Source of the DNA: Streptomyces sp. 130
GTDB lineage: Bacteria > Actinomycetota > Actinomycetes > Streptomycetales > Streptomycetaceae
DNA: 64,000 nucleotides
NCBI RefSeq assembly: GCF_007096885.1
Contig: NZ_VJNO01000026.1
Span: 1-64,000 of the forward strand
Direction of reading: 5' to 3'
Position numbers and translations under genes: made by a program. The notes beneath the pieces were generated by a model. It saw only the letters and a program-made list of their open reading frames with translations, did not search any database and was not told the DNA's origin. Below, in pieces: positions 33,093 to 44,455 of this stretch. Numbering within the stretch: the stretch's first letter is position 1; each line of letters begins with the position of its first letter.

Positions 33093-33611
33093 GTGTCCGC
33101 CACGAACTTCTGCGCTCACGTCGCCGTAGGCGGTGAGGTTCTGGGAGCCGGCCTCGGAGGGAGCCCGGAATCCTGGGAAGCCGCCCTGGGGCCGGCTTAC
33201 CTCGATGTTCCCGGTGGCGGCATGCTGCGGCGGGACTACGGGCTCGTGGAGATCAACTTCTCGCCGGACCTGCCGGGGCACCCCGGGCAGATGTCGTGCT
33301 TCGGCTTCGGCGTGAGCATCCAACGGCTGCTGTACGACCGGTCTCCGAACACCGTGCCGTCCACGCTCTCGCGGGAATACGGGAAGTTCGCGCCCAGAGT
33401 CCCCTTCGGGGAGCTGCGGGCAGCCGTCCTGGCCCTGGGCCGCACGATCGCGCTCGACACGCAGAACACGTCGCGTGACATGGACTGCTACCGCGTGTCC
33501 GCATCCGGGGCCCGCATCCACGTCGTCGCCGACCCTGACCCGTACGGGTCCGGCGAACCGGACCCCTCCGGACACCGAAGGGGTGACGTCTGGTCCATCG
33601 ACGTGTGGTGA
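33093..33611 (+). CDS. Hypothetical protein
   Basis: 172 residues from a GTG at 33093 with a GGAGG site at 33079-33083. No family was recognised. The protein is soluble, rich in beta-type stretches, with a LRRDYGLVEINFSPD segment near the N-terminus and a C-terminal WSIDVW. The composition suggests a small cytoplasmic protein of the SMI1/immunity-like or SUKH-like size class, but no diagnostic motif supports that. It may be functionally paired with the divergent Imm5-like gene. Codon position 3 is GC-rich throughout, so the frame is real. Confidence 0.6.
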   Translation: MSATNFCAHVAVGGEVLGAGLGGSPESWEAALGPAYLDVPGGGMLRRDYGLVEINFSPDLPGHPGQMSCFGFGVSIQRLLYDRSPNTVPSTLSREYGKFAPRVPFGELRAAVLALGRTIALDTQNTSRDMDCYRVSASGARIHVVADPDPYGSGEPDPSGHRRGDVWSIDVW

Positions 33612-33637
33612 CCAGCCGGGGCCGCCGGCCGGTCCGG

Positions 33638-33865
33638 TCACGACCTCGTCACGTCGTACTCCGCCCACACCGTCTTCCCCGGCGCCCGCGTCCTCGCGTA
33701 CCAGCCCCGGCGCGTGGCCAGGCCCTCGACCAGCAGCAGGCCGCGCCCGTCGTCCGCGAGGCCGGCTTCCGGGATCGCGCCGGGGCGGGGCGGGACGCGT
33801 TCGCCCCGGGTGTCGGTCACCTCGATCCGCGCGGTCGGACCGGCCGGACTCGCCACGGCGAAGCA
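33638..33865 (-). pseudogene. Truncated ATP-binding (RsbW/SpoIIAB-like) anti-sigma factor kinase
   Basis: Only the C-terminal part of a GHKL ATPase of the Streptomyces anti-sigma-factor type remains. ARIEVTDTRGE corresponds to the G1 region, DDGRGLLLVEGLA to the G2 box, and GKTVWAEYDV is the family C-terminus. The N-terminal half with the N-box (Asn for Mg-ATP) is missing. The frame upstream runs into unrelated Cys- and Arg-rich coding and then a hairpin. A working kinase of this type needs about 130-150 residues, so this is a decayed remnant. Confidence 0.7.
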
Positions 33866-33892
33866 GTACAGGCAGCGTTTGTACGCGCGAGA

Positions 33893-33923
33893 GCCCTGCC
33901 GGTCCGAAGCCGACCGGCAGGGC
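33893..33923. terminator. Hairpin between the decayed kinase and the secreted proteins
   Basis: Perfect 12-bp inverted repeat, GCCCTGCCGGTC (33893-33904) with GACCGGCAGGGC (33912-33923), 7-nt loop. It lies 17 bp downstream of the stop of the minus-strand peptidoglycan-binding gene and would terminate that transcript. Confidence 0.65.
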
Positions 33924-33939
33924 CGTCACGGGCCTTGTA

Positions 33940-34386
33940 CTACGAGCAGTAGACGAACTGGGCCGTCGACTCCAGCCAGTGCGCCCACTTCATGGCCTTC
34001 ATGGTCTGCGGCCCATACTTGCCATCCACGGTCACGCCCACCCTGCGCTGCACGGACTTCACGGCGGCAAAGGTGGCGGCGCCGAACTTGCCGTCCACTT
34101 CCAGGCCTGTCTTGTAGCAGTAGTTCATGTTGCGCTGGAGTGCCCTCACTCCATATCCGGTAGCTCCCTGGTGCAGTGTGCACGCGGTGGTGAACCGGTC
34201 GGCGGCCGTGTCGAAGCCATGAGGAATCGAGACGATGTACTTGCCGTCGTACGTCGACTCACTGCCGGTGCACGAAGGCGCCACCGCCGCCGCCGTCGGG
34301 GCCCAGACGAGCGCGCCTCCCAGCAGCGCTCCCAGGGCGAGCGTCACCACGCCCGACGACTTGAGCCGCCGGATACCACCTGTCAT
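33940..34386 (-). CDS. Secreted peptidoglycan-binding-like protein (copy 1)
   Basis: 148 residues with a clear signal peptide (basic start, LALGALLGGALVWAP, cleavage near AAA-VAPS). The mature protein has a PG_binding_1-like helical repeat: GYGVRALQRNMNYCYKTGLEVDGKFGAATFAAVKSVQ, then VDGKYGPQTMKAMKW. Several cysteines (CTGSE, CTLHQG, YCYK, VYCS) suggest disulfides. No catalytic domain is present. It is a paralogue of the gene 34 bp upstream, and both are on the minus strand, probably co-transcribed. A cell-wall-binding or small inhibitory role is possible. Confidence 0.8.
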   Translation of the reverse strand: MTGGIRRLKSSGVVTLALGALLGGALVWAPTAAAVAPSCTGSESTYDGKYIVSIPHGFDTAADRFTTACTLHQGATGYGVRALQRNMNYCYKTGLEVDGKFGAATFAAVKSVQRRVGVTVDGKYGPQTMKAMKWAHWLESTAQFVYCS

Positions 34387-34420
34387 GAGTTCCTCCTACG
34401 ATCGTCGCAGTCACGGCCGG

Positions 34421-34867
34421 TCATCGCCTCGTGCAGCGCTTGAACTTGCCGGTCGGCTCGTTGTAAAGGGGCCACTTGATCGCGTCGCGGGTCTTGGGCC
34501 CGTACTTGCCGTCGGCGGTCACGCCGGCCGCCCGCTGGGCTCTCTTGAGGGCTGCGAAGGTCTTGTCGCCGAACACGCCGTCAATCGCGATGCTCTGGCT
34601 GTAGCACTTGACCAGCGCGCGCTGGATCGCGTCGACCTCACCGCCACGGGCACCCTGGTGCACGTAGCAGTTCGCGTTGACCTTGATCGGCTCCCACTCG
34701 TGGGGAATCTTGATGTAGTCGCCGCCTCCCCTCGACTCCCAGAGGCCGCGGTCGCACTCCCAGGACACGGCGGAGCTAGGCGCGACCGCGACGCCTCCGA
34801 GAAGGCCGGTGACCATCGCGGTCACGACGCCGGCGGCCCTGAGTTTTCTGATCGTCCCTCTGGACAT
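34421..34867 (-). CDS. Secreted peptidoglycan-binding-like protein (copy 2)
   Basis: 148 residues from an ATG at 34867 with a GAGGGG site. It has the same plan as its downstream neighbour: signal peptide (MSRGTIRKLRAAGVVTAMV...), a YIKIPHEW segment matching YIVSIPHGF in copy 1, and a helical peptidoglycan-binding repeat with AIDGVFGDKTFAALKRAQ and VTADGKYGPKTRDAIKW. Cysteine positions are only partly conserved between the copies. Equal length and synteny indicate an old tandem duplication. There is no lytic domain. Confidence 0.8.
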   Translation of the reverse strand: MSRGTIRKLRAAGVVTAMVTGLLGGVAVAPSSAVSWECDRGLWESRGGGDYIKIPHEWEPIKVNANCYVHQGARGGEVDAIQRALVKCYSQSIAIDGVFGDKTFAALKRAQRAAGVTADGKYGPKTRDAIKWPLYNEPTGKFKRCTRR

Positions 34868-35050
34868 GGGTACCCCCCTCGTTGACGGTGGTTGGACCCT
34901 AAGGCCCTTGGCGGGGCGGGACTTTGCCGTGTGCGCGGAGTGCTTTGTCTCCCGTGCGTCCGCATCACGTCCCCCGCCTGTCACAGCCGTTGCACCGCGG
35001 GTGGGTGTAATTCACACTCTTCTCGGATCGTTCATGTCGAGGGGGCGCGC

Positions 35051-36007
35051 ATGAGTCCGGCGCTGGACACCGCGTACATACCGCCGCAGGACCGCGAGGA
35101 GATCATCCGGCGCGCGGTGTGGGACTCCGTGGTGCCGGTGGACATCGATCACCGGGCACCCGACGGGGAGATCCGGGCCCGGATGGACGTGAAGGCGGTC
35201 GGAGCGCTGCGAGTGTCTTCGGCCCGCTCGACGGCGGTGACGCTGCGGCGGACCGAACAGCTGGTGCGGAAGGACGAGGAGCCCTCGCTCTTCCTCAGTC
35301 TTCAGGTGACGGGCACCAGCATGGGCGCGCAGCACGGGCGGGAATGCGTCCTCGGACCCGGTGAGTTCGCGGTCTTCCGGTCGAACGCCCCGTACACCCT
35401 GCTCTTCGACGAAGGGGTCGACCACCACTTCCTGCGGCTGCCGCTCTCCGTGCTCGCGCTGCCGGACCGGCTGATCCGGGACACCACCACGCTCACGTTC
35501 GGCGCCGGGGACCCGCTCGCGCGGCTGGCGTACACGTACTTCGCGCAGCTCGCCCGGAGCGACGAGCTGCACCGCAGCGACCGTGCCGACGCGGTGCTGG
35601 CGCCCAGCGTGGAGCTGCTGCGCGCGGTCCTGGTCTCCCGGCACGGGGGCATCGCGCCGGCGAAGGACCCGATGGAGGCGACGCTCGGGCTGCGGATCAC
35701 GCACTACATCCGGGAGCACCTGGCCGACCACGACCTGTCGGCGGCACGCATCGCCGCCGCGCACGGCATCTCCGTACGGCATCTGTACACCGTGCTGTCC
35801 CGGGCGGGTATCAGCCTCGGGGACTGGATACGGGCCCGGCGGCTCGAAGCGTGCCGGCGGGAGCTGGCCGGGCCCGCCGGGCGGTCGCGGACCGTCGCGG
35901 CGATCGGGCGGAGCTGGGGGTTCGTGAACGCCACGCACTTCAGCCGGGTGTTCAAGGAGGCGTACGGGGTGTCGCCCCGGGACTGGCGGGACCGGCGGTC
36001 CGGCTGA
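35051..36007 (+). CDS. AraC-family transcriptional regulator
   Basis: 318 residues from an ATG at 35051. The N-terminal half is an AraC-binding-like cupin sensor (LGPGEFAVFRSNAPYTLLFDEG). The C-terminal 100 residues carry two helix-turn-helix units: LSAARIAAAHGISVRHLYTVLS, and GFVNATHFSRVFKEAYGVSPRDWR, the hallmark AraC signature. The sensor type resembles the AraC_binding_2 group of Streptomyces regulators. Its targets are unknown; the next gene, a phosphotransferase, is 37 bp downstream on the same strand and could be co-transcribed. Confidence 0.92.
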   Translation: MSPALDTAYIPPQDREEIIRRAVWDSVVPVDIDHRAPDGEIRARMDVKAVGALRVSSARSTAVTLRRTEQLVRKDEEPSLFLSLQVTGTSMGAQHGRECVLGPGEFAVFRSNAPYTLLFDEGVDHHFLRLPLSVLALPDRLIRDTTTLTFGAGDPLARLAYTYFAQLARSDELHRSDRADAVLAPSVELLRAVLVSRHGGIAPAKDPMEATLGLRITHYIREHLADHDLSAARIAAAHGISVRHLYTVLSRAGISLGDWIRARRLEACRRELAGPAGRSRTVAAIGRSWGFVNATHFSRVFKEAYGVSPRDWRDRRSG

Positions 36008-36044
36008 GCCGCCGGTGCGGCGCGGCGGATAGGGTCGACGGGTC

Positions 36045-37037
36045 ATGGACTACGCACCGATCGACCGGAGTCCCGGAGAATTCCAGCAGGCCCTGAGCGC
36101 GGCCGAGGTCGAGGCCGTCGTGCGGGCGGCCTTCGGCGGGGGTGCGGCCGTGCTGTCGGCCGTCGAACTCACCGGTGGCTACTACAACAACACGTATCGG
36201 ATCGAGCTGGACGGGGAACGGCCCGTCGTCCTGCGCGTCGCGCCGGAGCCGGGCCGTCAGGCCAGGGCCGATCCCGAGATGATGCGCAACGAGCACGCCG
36301 GGGTTCCGTACCTGGCGCCGGTGGCGGAACTGCTGCCGCGTACTCTCGCGATCGATTTCACCCATGGGGTGATCGGGCGCGACTACATGTTCCAGACGTT
36401 TCTGTCCGGGGTGCCCGCCGGAGAGGCGCTCGCCGGGTACCCGGAACCCGCGCGGGGCGCGTACTTCCGTCAGCTGGGCGCCATCACGCGCACCGTGCAC
36501 GGTGTGCGCGGCCCGGGTTTCGGCCGGGTCGCCGGTCCGGTGCACGAGCGGTGGAGCGACGCGCTGTGCACCTGGTTCGAGCGCGCGAGCGCGGACCTCA
36601 CCGACGCCGGCCTCGATGCCGCTGACATCACGAGGCTGGTCCGGCTGGCCGACCGTGAGCGCGCCGTACTCGACGAGGTCACCGAGCCGCGCCTGCTGCA
36701 CGGAGACCTCTGGGTGGGGAACACCATGCTGGCCGAAGGGGCGCCGGAACCGTTGATCACGGGTGTCTTCGACTGCGACAGGCTCTGGTGGGGCGACCCG
36801 GAAGCGGACTGGCCGGTCTACCTGGCGCTGCGCAAGCCGGGCGGCGAACGCGACGCCTTCTGGGGGAGCTACGGCCGGGTGGGCCGGACCGAGGGCGCCC
36901 GGTGGCGCGCACTGGTCTACGAGGCGAGGCACGCGACCGCGCTGCTGCTCGAATTCCACCGGCTGGGCATGGCCGACCGGCTGGCCGAGACCTACGGCGA
37001 GATCCGCGACCTCGCCACCCGGTTGGCCACCCACTGA
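36045..37037 (+). CDS. Phosphotransferase of the APH/choline kinase-like family
   Basis: 330 residues with protein-kinase-like motifs. The N-terminal lobe has GGYYNNTYRIELDGERPVVLRVAP (nucleotide-binding loop; VVLRV in place of the usual lysine strand). The catalytic loop is LLHGDLWVGNTM (Brenner motif, catalytic Asp and metal-binding Asn), and VFDCDRLWWGDPEADW stands for the metal-binding DFG region. Members phosphorylate small molecules (aminoglycosides, homoserine, fructosamines, choline); the substrate is not deducible. It directly follows the AraC regulator. Confidence 0.85.
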   Translation: MDYAPIDRSPGEFQQALSAAEVEAVVRAAFGGGAAVLSAVELTGGYYNNTYRIELDGERPVVLRVAPEPGRQARADPEMMRNEHAGVPYLAPVAELLPRTLAIDFTHGVIGRDYMFQTFLSGVPAGEALAGYPEPARGAYFRQLGAITRTVHGVRGPGFGRVAGPVHERWSDALCTWFERASADLTDAGLDAADITRLVRLADRERAVLDEVTEPRLLHGDLWVGNTMLAEGAPEPLITGVFDCDRLWWGDPEADWPVYLALRKPGGERDAFWGSYGRVGRTEGARWRALVYEARHATALLLEFHRLGMADRLAETYGEIRDLATRLATH

Positions 37038-37065
37038 CGCGGAACCGGCCCGGGGTCCGGTGTGC

Positions 37066-37091
37066 GGGGTGGGGTCGCTCGGCCCCGCCCC
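37066..37091 (+). terminator. GC-rich hairpin after the phosphotransferase gene
   Basis: GGGGTGGGG (37066-37074) pairs with CCCCGCCCC (37083-37091), one T-G wobble, 8-nt loop, 29 bases after the stop. No U-tract. Confidence 0.5.
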
Positions 37092-37180
37092 CATCGTCCG
37101 GGTGACCCCTTCCCGCTGGACAGCGCAACTCCCCGTGTCGCGCGCCCGGGGGTGGCGCCGGGTCCGCTCAGGATGCCGGT

Positions 37181-39676
37181 ATGAAACCCATGCCCCAGCG
37201 CCTAGCCGCGCTGCGCTCACGCGCCCGCACCACGGGTGCGGCCTGTGCCGTCCTGGCGGCCGTCGTTCCCGCCGTCACCCTGGGCGTAGGCGCCACGCCC
37301 GCCGCCGCGGCCACCCTGCCCGGCGGACTCGGGCCGTGCGTGCCGGGTGACTGCCCGGACCCGTTCCCCGACGTCAACAACGGGGACATCGCCGGCCGGG
37401 ACGACGCGATCAACATCTTCGTGGGCGACGACTTCCTCGTCCGGGGGCGTGCGGCGGAGGCCGAGGGCCGGGTCGTCGTGCTGGACGACTTCGACCAGGA
37501 CAAGGACGCGGACACGGGCGGGCTGTACAACCTCGGGATCGTCGGGGTCGGGTCGCGCGTCGCGCCGCCCGTCGACTCGGACTTCCTGGCCGCCGGCGGG
37601 GATGTGACCATCGCCGCCGGGCAGATCCTGGACACGACGGGCGGTCTCGTCGACGAGGTGGGCACCGTGCGCTACGCGGGCACGCTGTCCGGGGCCGTCA
37701 GCGGGACGACCGTCCAGGACGACGACGCGACGGCCCCGTACGTGGGCCTGCGCGACGAGCTCACGGCGGCCAGCCAGTGCTACGCGCGGCCGGACGGTGC
37801 GCCCCGGACGCCCACCGGGACCGCGGTCAACGAGGGCTACCGGACGCTGTTCACCGGAGACGGCACGTCGCAGCTCCAGGTGTTCAACGTCGACTTCGAC
37901 CTGGTCAACCCGAACTCCCCCAACGGAAGCCAGTCCATCGAGTTCACGGGCATCCCCGACGACGCGACGATCCTGGTCAATGTGATCGGTGAGAACCGCG
38001 TCATCAACACCACCAGCGGGAGCGACACGCTGGGCCAGTACCGCGAGCGGCTGCTGTGGAACCTGCCCGACGCCACCACGGCCTCCTTCGAGGGGTCCGG
38101 GCAGTTCCAGGGCAGTGTCCTGGTGGGCGAGCAGGCGTCCATGACCACGGTGAGCCTGCCCGGGATGAACGGCAGGTTCTTCACGACCGGGTCGCTGACC
38201 CACACCAGCGAGAGCGCGGGGGTGGAGTTCCACGCCTACCCGTTCGACGGCGACCTCCCGGACTGCGGTGGTCCGCAGCCGGTGACGGGCGATGTGAGCG
38301 TGCTGAAGACCGACGCCGAGACCGGTGACCCGCTCGCCGGAGCCGGTTTCGAGCTGTGGCGCGAGACCAACGACGTGCCCGGCCTCCAGACCGACGGCGC
38401 CGACCCCGACACCCTCGTCTCGAACTGCACCACCCCGGCGAACGGCGTCTGCTCCGAGACGACGACCGTGGGTACGTACTACTGGCGCGAGACGGCGGCC
38501 CCGGACGGCTACGAGCTGCCCGACCCCAACGTCTTCGGGCCGCTGGTCCTCACCGAGGACAACGCGGAGGACGGCGTCCAGACCGAGGCCGTCAACAGCC
38601 GGACCCCCGTACCGCCGGTGACCGGCGAGGTCCGCGTACACAAGACCGACGCCGAGACCGGGGCCCCGCTCGCCGGAGCCGACTTCGAGCTGTGGCGCGA
38701 GACCAACGACGTGCCCGGCCTCCAGACCGACGGCACCGACCCCGACACCCTCGTCTCGAACTGCACCACCCCGGCGAACGGCGTCTGCTCCGAGACGACG
38801 ACCGTGGGTACGTACTACTGGCGCGAGACGGCGGCCCCGGACGGCTACGAGCTGCCCGACCCCAACGTCTTCGGGCCGCTGGTCCTCACCGAGGACAACG
38901 CGGAGGACGGCGTCCAGACCGAGGCCGTCAACAGCCGGACCCCCGTACCCCCGGTGACCGGCGAGGTCCGCGTACACAAGACCGACGCCGAGACCGGAGC
39001 CCCGCTCGCCGGAGCCGACTTCGAGCTGTGGCGCGAGACCAACGACGTGCCCGGCCTCCAGACGATCGGCATCAACCCCGACACCTTCGTCACCGACTGC
39101 ACCACCCCGGCGAACGGCGTCTGCACCGCGACCACGATCGCGGGCACCTACTACTGGCGCGAGACGGCGGCCCCGGCCGGCTACGAGCTGCCCGACCCCA
39201 ACGTCTTCGGGCCGCTGGTCCTCACCGAGGACAACGCGGAGGACGGCGTCCAGGCCGAGGCAGTCAACACCGAGACCCCCGTCCCGCCGGTGACCGGTTC
39301 GCTGACGCTGGACAAGACGGACGCGAAGAACGGGGAGCCGCTGCCCGGGGCCGTATTCGAGCTGTGGCGCGAGAGCAACGACGTGCCCGGGCTCCAGACG
39401 GGCGGGGCGAACCCCGACACCCTCGCGGACGCGGGCTGCTCCACGGACCAGGACGGGCAGTGCACCTTCGACGACCTGCCGCTCGGTGAGTACTACCTCC
39501 GTGAGATCGCCGTCCCGGAGGGGTACGTCCTGCCGGCGAACCCCGTCTCCGGGCCGTTCGAGGTGACGGAGGAGAACAGCGAGGAGGGCGTCACCGTGGA
39601 GCTGGCCAACGACCGCGGTGAGCCGTGCAAGGGCAAGGACTGCAAGGACGACACGCACAAGGCCGCTCGCGGCTGA
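37181..39676 (+). CDS. Secreted surface protein: choice-of-anchor-A domain plus four SpaA/CnaB-like repeats
   Basis: 831 residues. A signal peptide (residues 1-43, ending TPAAAA) is followed by a choice-of-anchor-A family domain (about 50-365) with DINIFVGDDF-like and FEGSGQFQGSVLV elements. Four tandem 112-residue prealbumin-like repeats follow. Each starts VTG.V.V.KTDAETG..LAGA.FELWRE and includes YYWRETAAP.GYELP. These carry the Lys, Glu and Asn positions used for internal isopeptide bonds in SpaA/CnaB domains, plus a cysteine pair (SNCTTPANGVC). The C-terminus is a short basic tail (PCKGKDCKDDTHKAARG). No LPXTG or LAXTG sortase signal and no hydrophobic anchor is present, so it is probably released or held non-covalently. 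Confidence 0.85.
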   Translation: MKPMPQRLAALRSRARTTGAACAVLAAVVPAVTLGVGATPAAAATLPGGLGPCVPGDCPDPFPDVNNGDIAGRDDAINIFVGDDFLVRGRAAEAEGRVVVLDDFDQDKDADTGGLYNLGIVGVGSRVAPPVDSDFLAAGGDVTIAAGQILDTTGGLVDEVGTVRYAGTLSGAVSGTTVQDDDATAPYVGLRDELTAASQCYARPDGAPRTPTGTAVNEGYRTLFTGDGTSQLQVFNVDFDLVNPNSPNGSQSIEFTGIPDDATILVNVIGENRVINTTSGSDTLGQYRERLLWNLPDATTASFEGSGQFQGSVLVGEQASMTTVSLPGMNGRFFTTGSLTHTSESAGVEFHAYPFDGDLPDCGGPQPVTGDVSVLKTDAETGDPLAGAGFELWRETNDVPGLQTDGADPDTLVSNCTTPANGVCSETTTVGTYYWRETAAPDGYELPDPNVFGPLVLTEDNAEDGVQTEAVNSRTPVPPVTGEVRVHKTDAETGAPLAGADFELWRETNDVPGLQTDGTDPDTLVSNCTTPANGVCSETTTVGTYYWRETAAPDGYELPDPNVFGPLVLTEDNAEDGVQTEAVNSRTPVPPVTGEVRVHKTDAETGAPLAGADFELWRETNDVPGLQTIGINPDTFVTDCTTPANGVCTATTIAGTYYWRETAAPAGYELPDPNVFGPLVLTEDNAEDGVQAEAVNTETPVPPVTGSLTLDKTDAKNGEPLPGAVFELWRESNDVPGLQTGGANPDTLADAGCSTDQDGQCTFDDLPLGEYYLREIAVPEGYVLPANPVSGPFEVTEENSEEGVTVELANDRGEPCKGKDCKDDTHKAARG
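38282..39625 (+). repeat. Four tandem 336-bp repeats inside the surface-protein gene
   Basis: Units begin at 38282, 38618, 38954 and 39290, exactly 336 bp (112 codons) apart. Units 1 and 2 are almost identical over most of their length. Unit 3 differs in a central block and unit 4 is the most diverged. The gradient suggests recent duplication or gene conversion at the 5' side. Confidence 0.95.
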
Positions 39677-39685
39677 CGCGGTCAC

Positions 39686-39719
39686 CCGCCCGGCCGCCCA
39701 CTCGTGGGCGGCCGGGCGG
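39686..39719. terminator. Strong hairpin after the surface-protein gene
   Basis: Perfect 15-bp stem (39686-39700 with 39705-39719) capped by a CTCG tetraloop, 9 bases after the stop codon. Confidence 0.8.
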
Positions 39720-39776
39720 TCCCGCTGATTGGCTCGTCAGTACACCGTTCCCGTTGAATACGCAGGAGGTCCGGCC

Positions 39777-40472
39777 GTGTCCCGTCCCCACCGCCTCACC
39801 GGTGCCGCCCTCGCCACGGCGGCGATGGCGCTGCTGTGCACCGCGGCCCCCTCGGCCGCGTCTCCCGGCCGCGACTCCGCGTGCACCGCGCCGGCCGGGC
39901 CGTACCAGCGACAGCTGGAGCGGCACCTCGGACGGCCCGTGGACGGCCGTCAGTCCGACGCCGACTGCCGGGCCATCCGGTCCTTCCAGACCGAGCGGGG
40001 CCGCCCGCATCCCGACGGGTTCGCCGACCTCGGCACGTACCGGGCGATGCTCGTGGTCGAGGCCACGCCGAATCCGAACGCCGCCGGCGACTGCCCCGTC
40101 GAGACCGGGCGCGTGACCTGCGTCGACATGGACCGCCAGTTGCTGTGGGTGCAGAAGGGGAAGGACGTCGTCTTCGCACCCGTGCCCATCCGCACCGGCC
40201 GCGACGCGGAGGAGACGCGGCCCGGCCGGCACACCATCTACTGGCGCGACCGCGACCACGTCTCCGACATCTACGACGACGCCCCCATGCCGTACTCGCA
40301 GTTCTTCGACGGCGGCCAGGCGCTGCACGGACACCCGGGCGACCTGTACGACGGCGGCGGGTCGGCGGGCTGCGTCAACCTCACGGTGGACGACGCGGCG
40401 AAGCTGTGGGACCTGCTCGCGCTGGACGACGTCGTCTACGTGTGGGGTGTGAAGCCCGGCACCGCCGACTGA
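39777..40472 (+). CDS. Secreted L,D-transpeptidase (YkuD domain) with N-terminal peptidoglycan-binding helix region
   Basis: 231 residues from a GTG at 39777 preceded by GGAGG (39765-39769); an upstream TTG is possible but lacks such a site. A signal peptide ends near SAASPG. A short peptidoglycan-binding-like region follows (YQRQLERHLGRPVDGRQSDADCRAIRSFQ). The L,D-transpeptidase catalytic motif is LHGHPGDLYDGGGSAGCVNLTVDDA, with His, Ser-x-Gly-Cys and Asn in place. Such enzymes make 3-3 crosslinks in peptidoglycan or attach proteins to it. It is convergent with cobN; only 13 bp separate the stops. Confidence 0.9.
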   Translation: MSRPHRLTGAALATAAMALLCTAAPSAASPGRDSACTAPAGPYQRQLERHLGRPVDGRQSDADCRAIRSFQTERGRPHPDGFADLGTYRAMLVVEATPNPNAAGDCPVETGRVTCVDMDRQLLWVQKGKDVVFAPVPIRTGRDAEETRPGRHTIYWRDRDHVSDIYDDAPMPYSQFFDGGQALHGHPGDLYDGGGSAGCVNLTVDDAAKLWDLLALDDVVYVWGVKPGTAD

Positions 40473-40485
40473 GGGCCGTGCCCGG

Positions 40486-44145
<3,660 letters not shown>

Positions 44146-44224
44146 GCGGCGTCTGGCCTTCCTCGGGGTGTCCACGCCCCGGGCGGTGTCGAGATCCCCT
44201 GCTCGGACCTGCCGAACGTGCGGG

Positions 44225-44345
44225 GAAGGGAGTTCCTGACTCGCCCGGCCTGGTGGGGCCGGGCTCACAGTGGCGGGACCGCGCCGGAATCGCACCGGGC
44301 TTCCTCCCCTGTCGCCGTCTGTGGCGACGGCGGACCCGCGGGCCC
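44225..44345 (-). promoter_or_regulatory. Cobalamin (AdoCbl) riboswitch in the cobN leader
   Basis: On the minus strand the leader has the hallmark core of B12 riboswitches. GGAAGCCCGGTGCGATTCC lies at about 44286-44304, then GGTCCCGCCACTGTGA at about 44265-44280, then paired arms GCCCGG/CCGGGC, and the downstream B12-box-like GAGTCAGGAACTCCC at about 44228-44242. The switch ends about 80 bases before the cobN ATG, which allows control of transcription termination or ribosome access. It occupies most of the 300-bp gap between cobN and the divergent cobG. Confidence 0.9.
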
Positions 44346-44455
44346 GCCGGGGTCCGTCCGTGAAGACGGGCCCCGCAGGCATAGTACGGGCCGGGCTGCC
44401 CGACGGGTCATACGGATCGGAAGACGGGTCGTACAGATCGGATGAGATGGTCGGT

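Noticed and set aside
33638..33865. A functional short ATP-binding protein
   Set aside because: The N-box half of the GHKL domain is absent and no start with a ribosome site precedes the remaining part.
38282..39625. Regularly spaced repeats considered as CRISPR or satellite
   Set aside because: The 336-bp period is an exact number of codons within one reading frame and encodes protein domains; there are no short repeats with unique spacers.
37217..39685. Long open frame antisense to the surface-protein gene
   Set aside because: Mirror of the repeats on the other strand; no signal peptide, no family resemblance, and the plus-strand frame has a signal peptide and recognisable domains.
44270..44446. 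Extension of CobG or CobN upstream of the chosen starts
   Set aside because: The open frames continue through the riboswitch in both directions, but the extra residues match neither protein family and the RNA element is clear.
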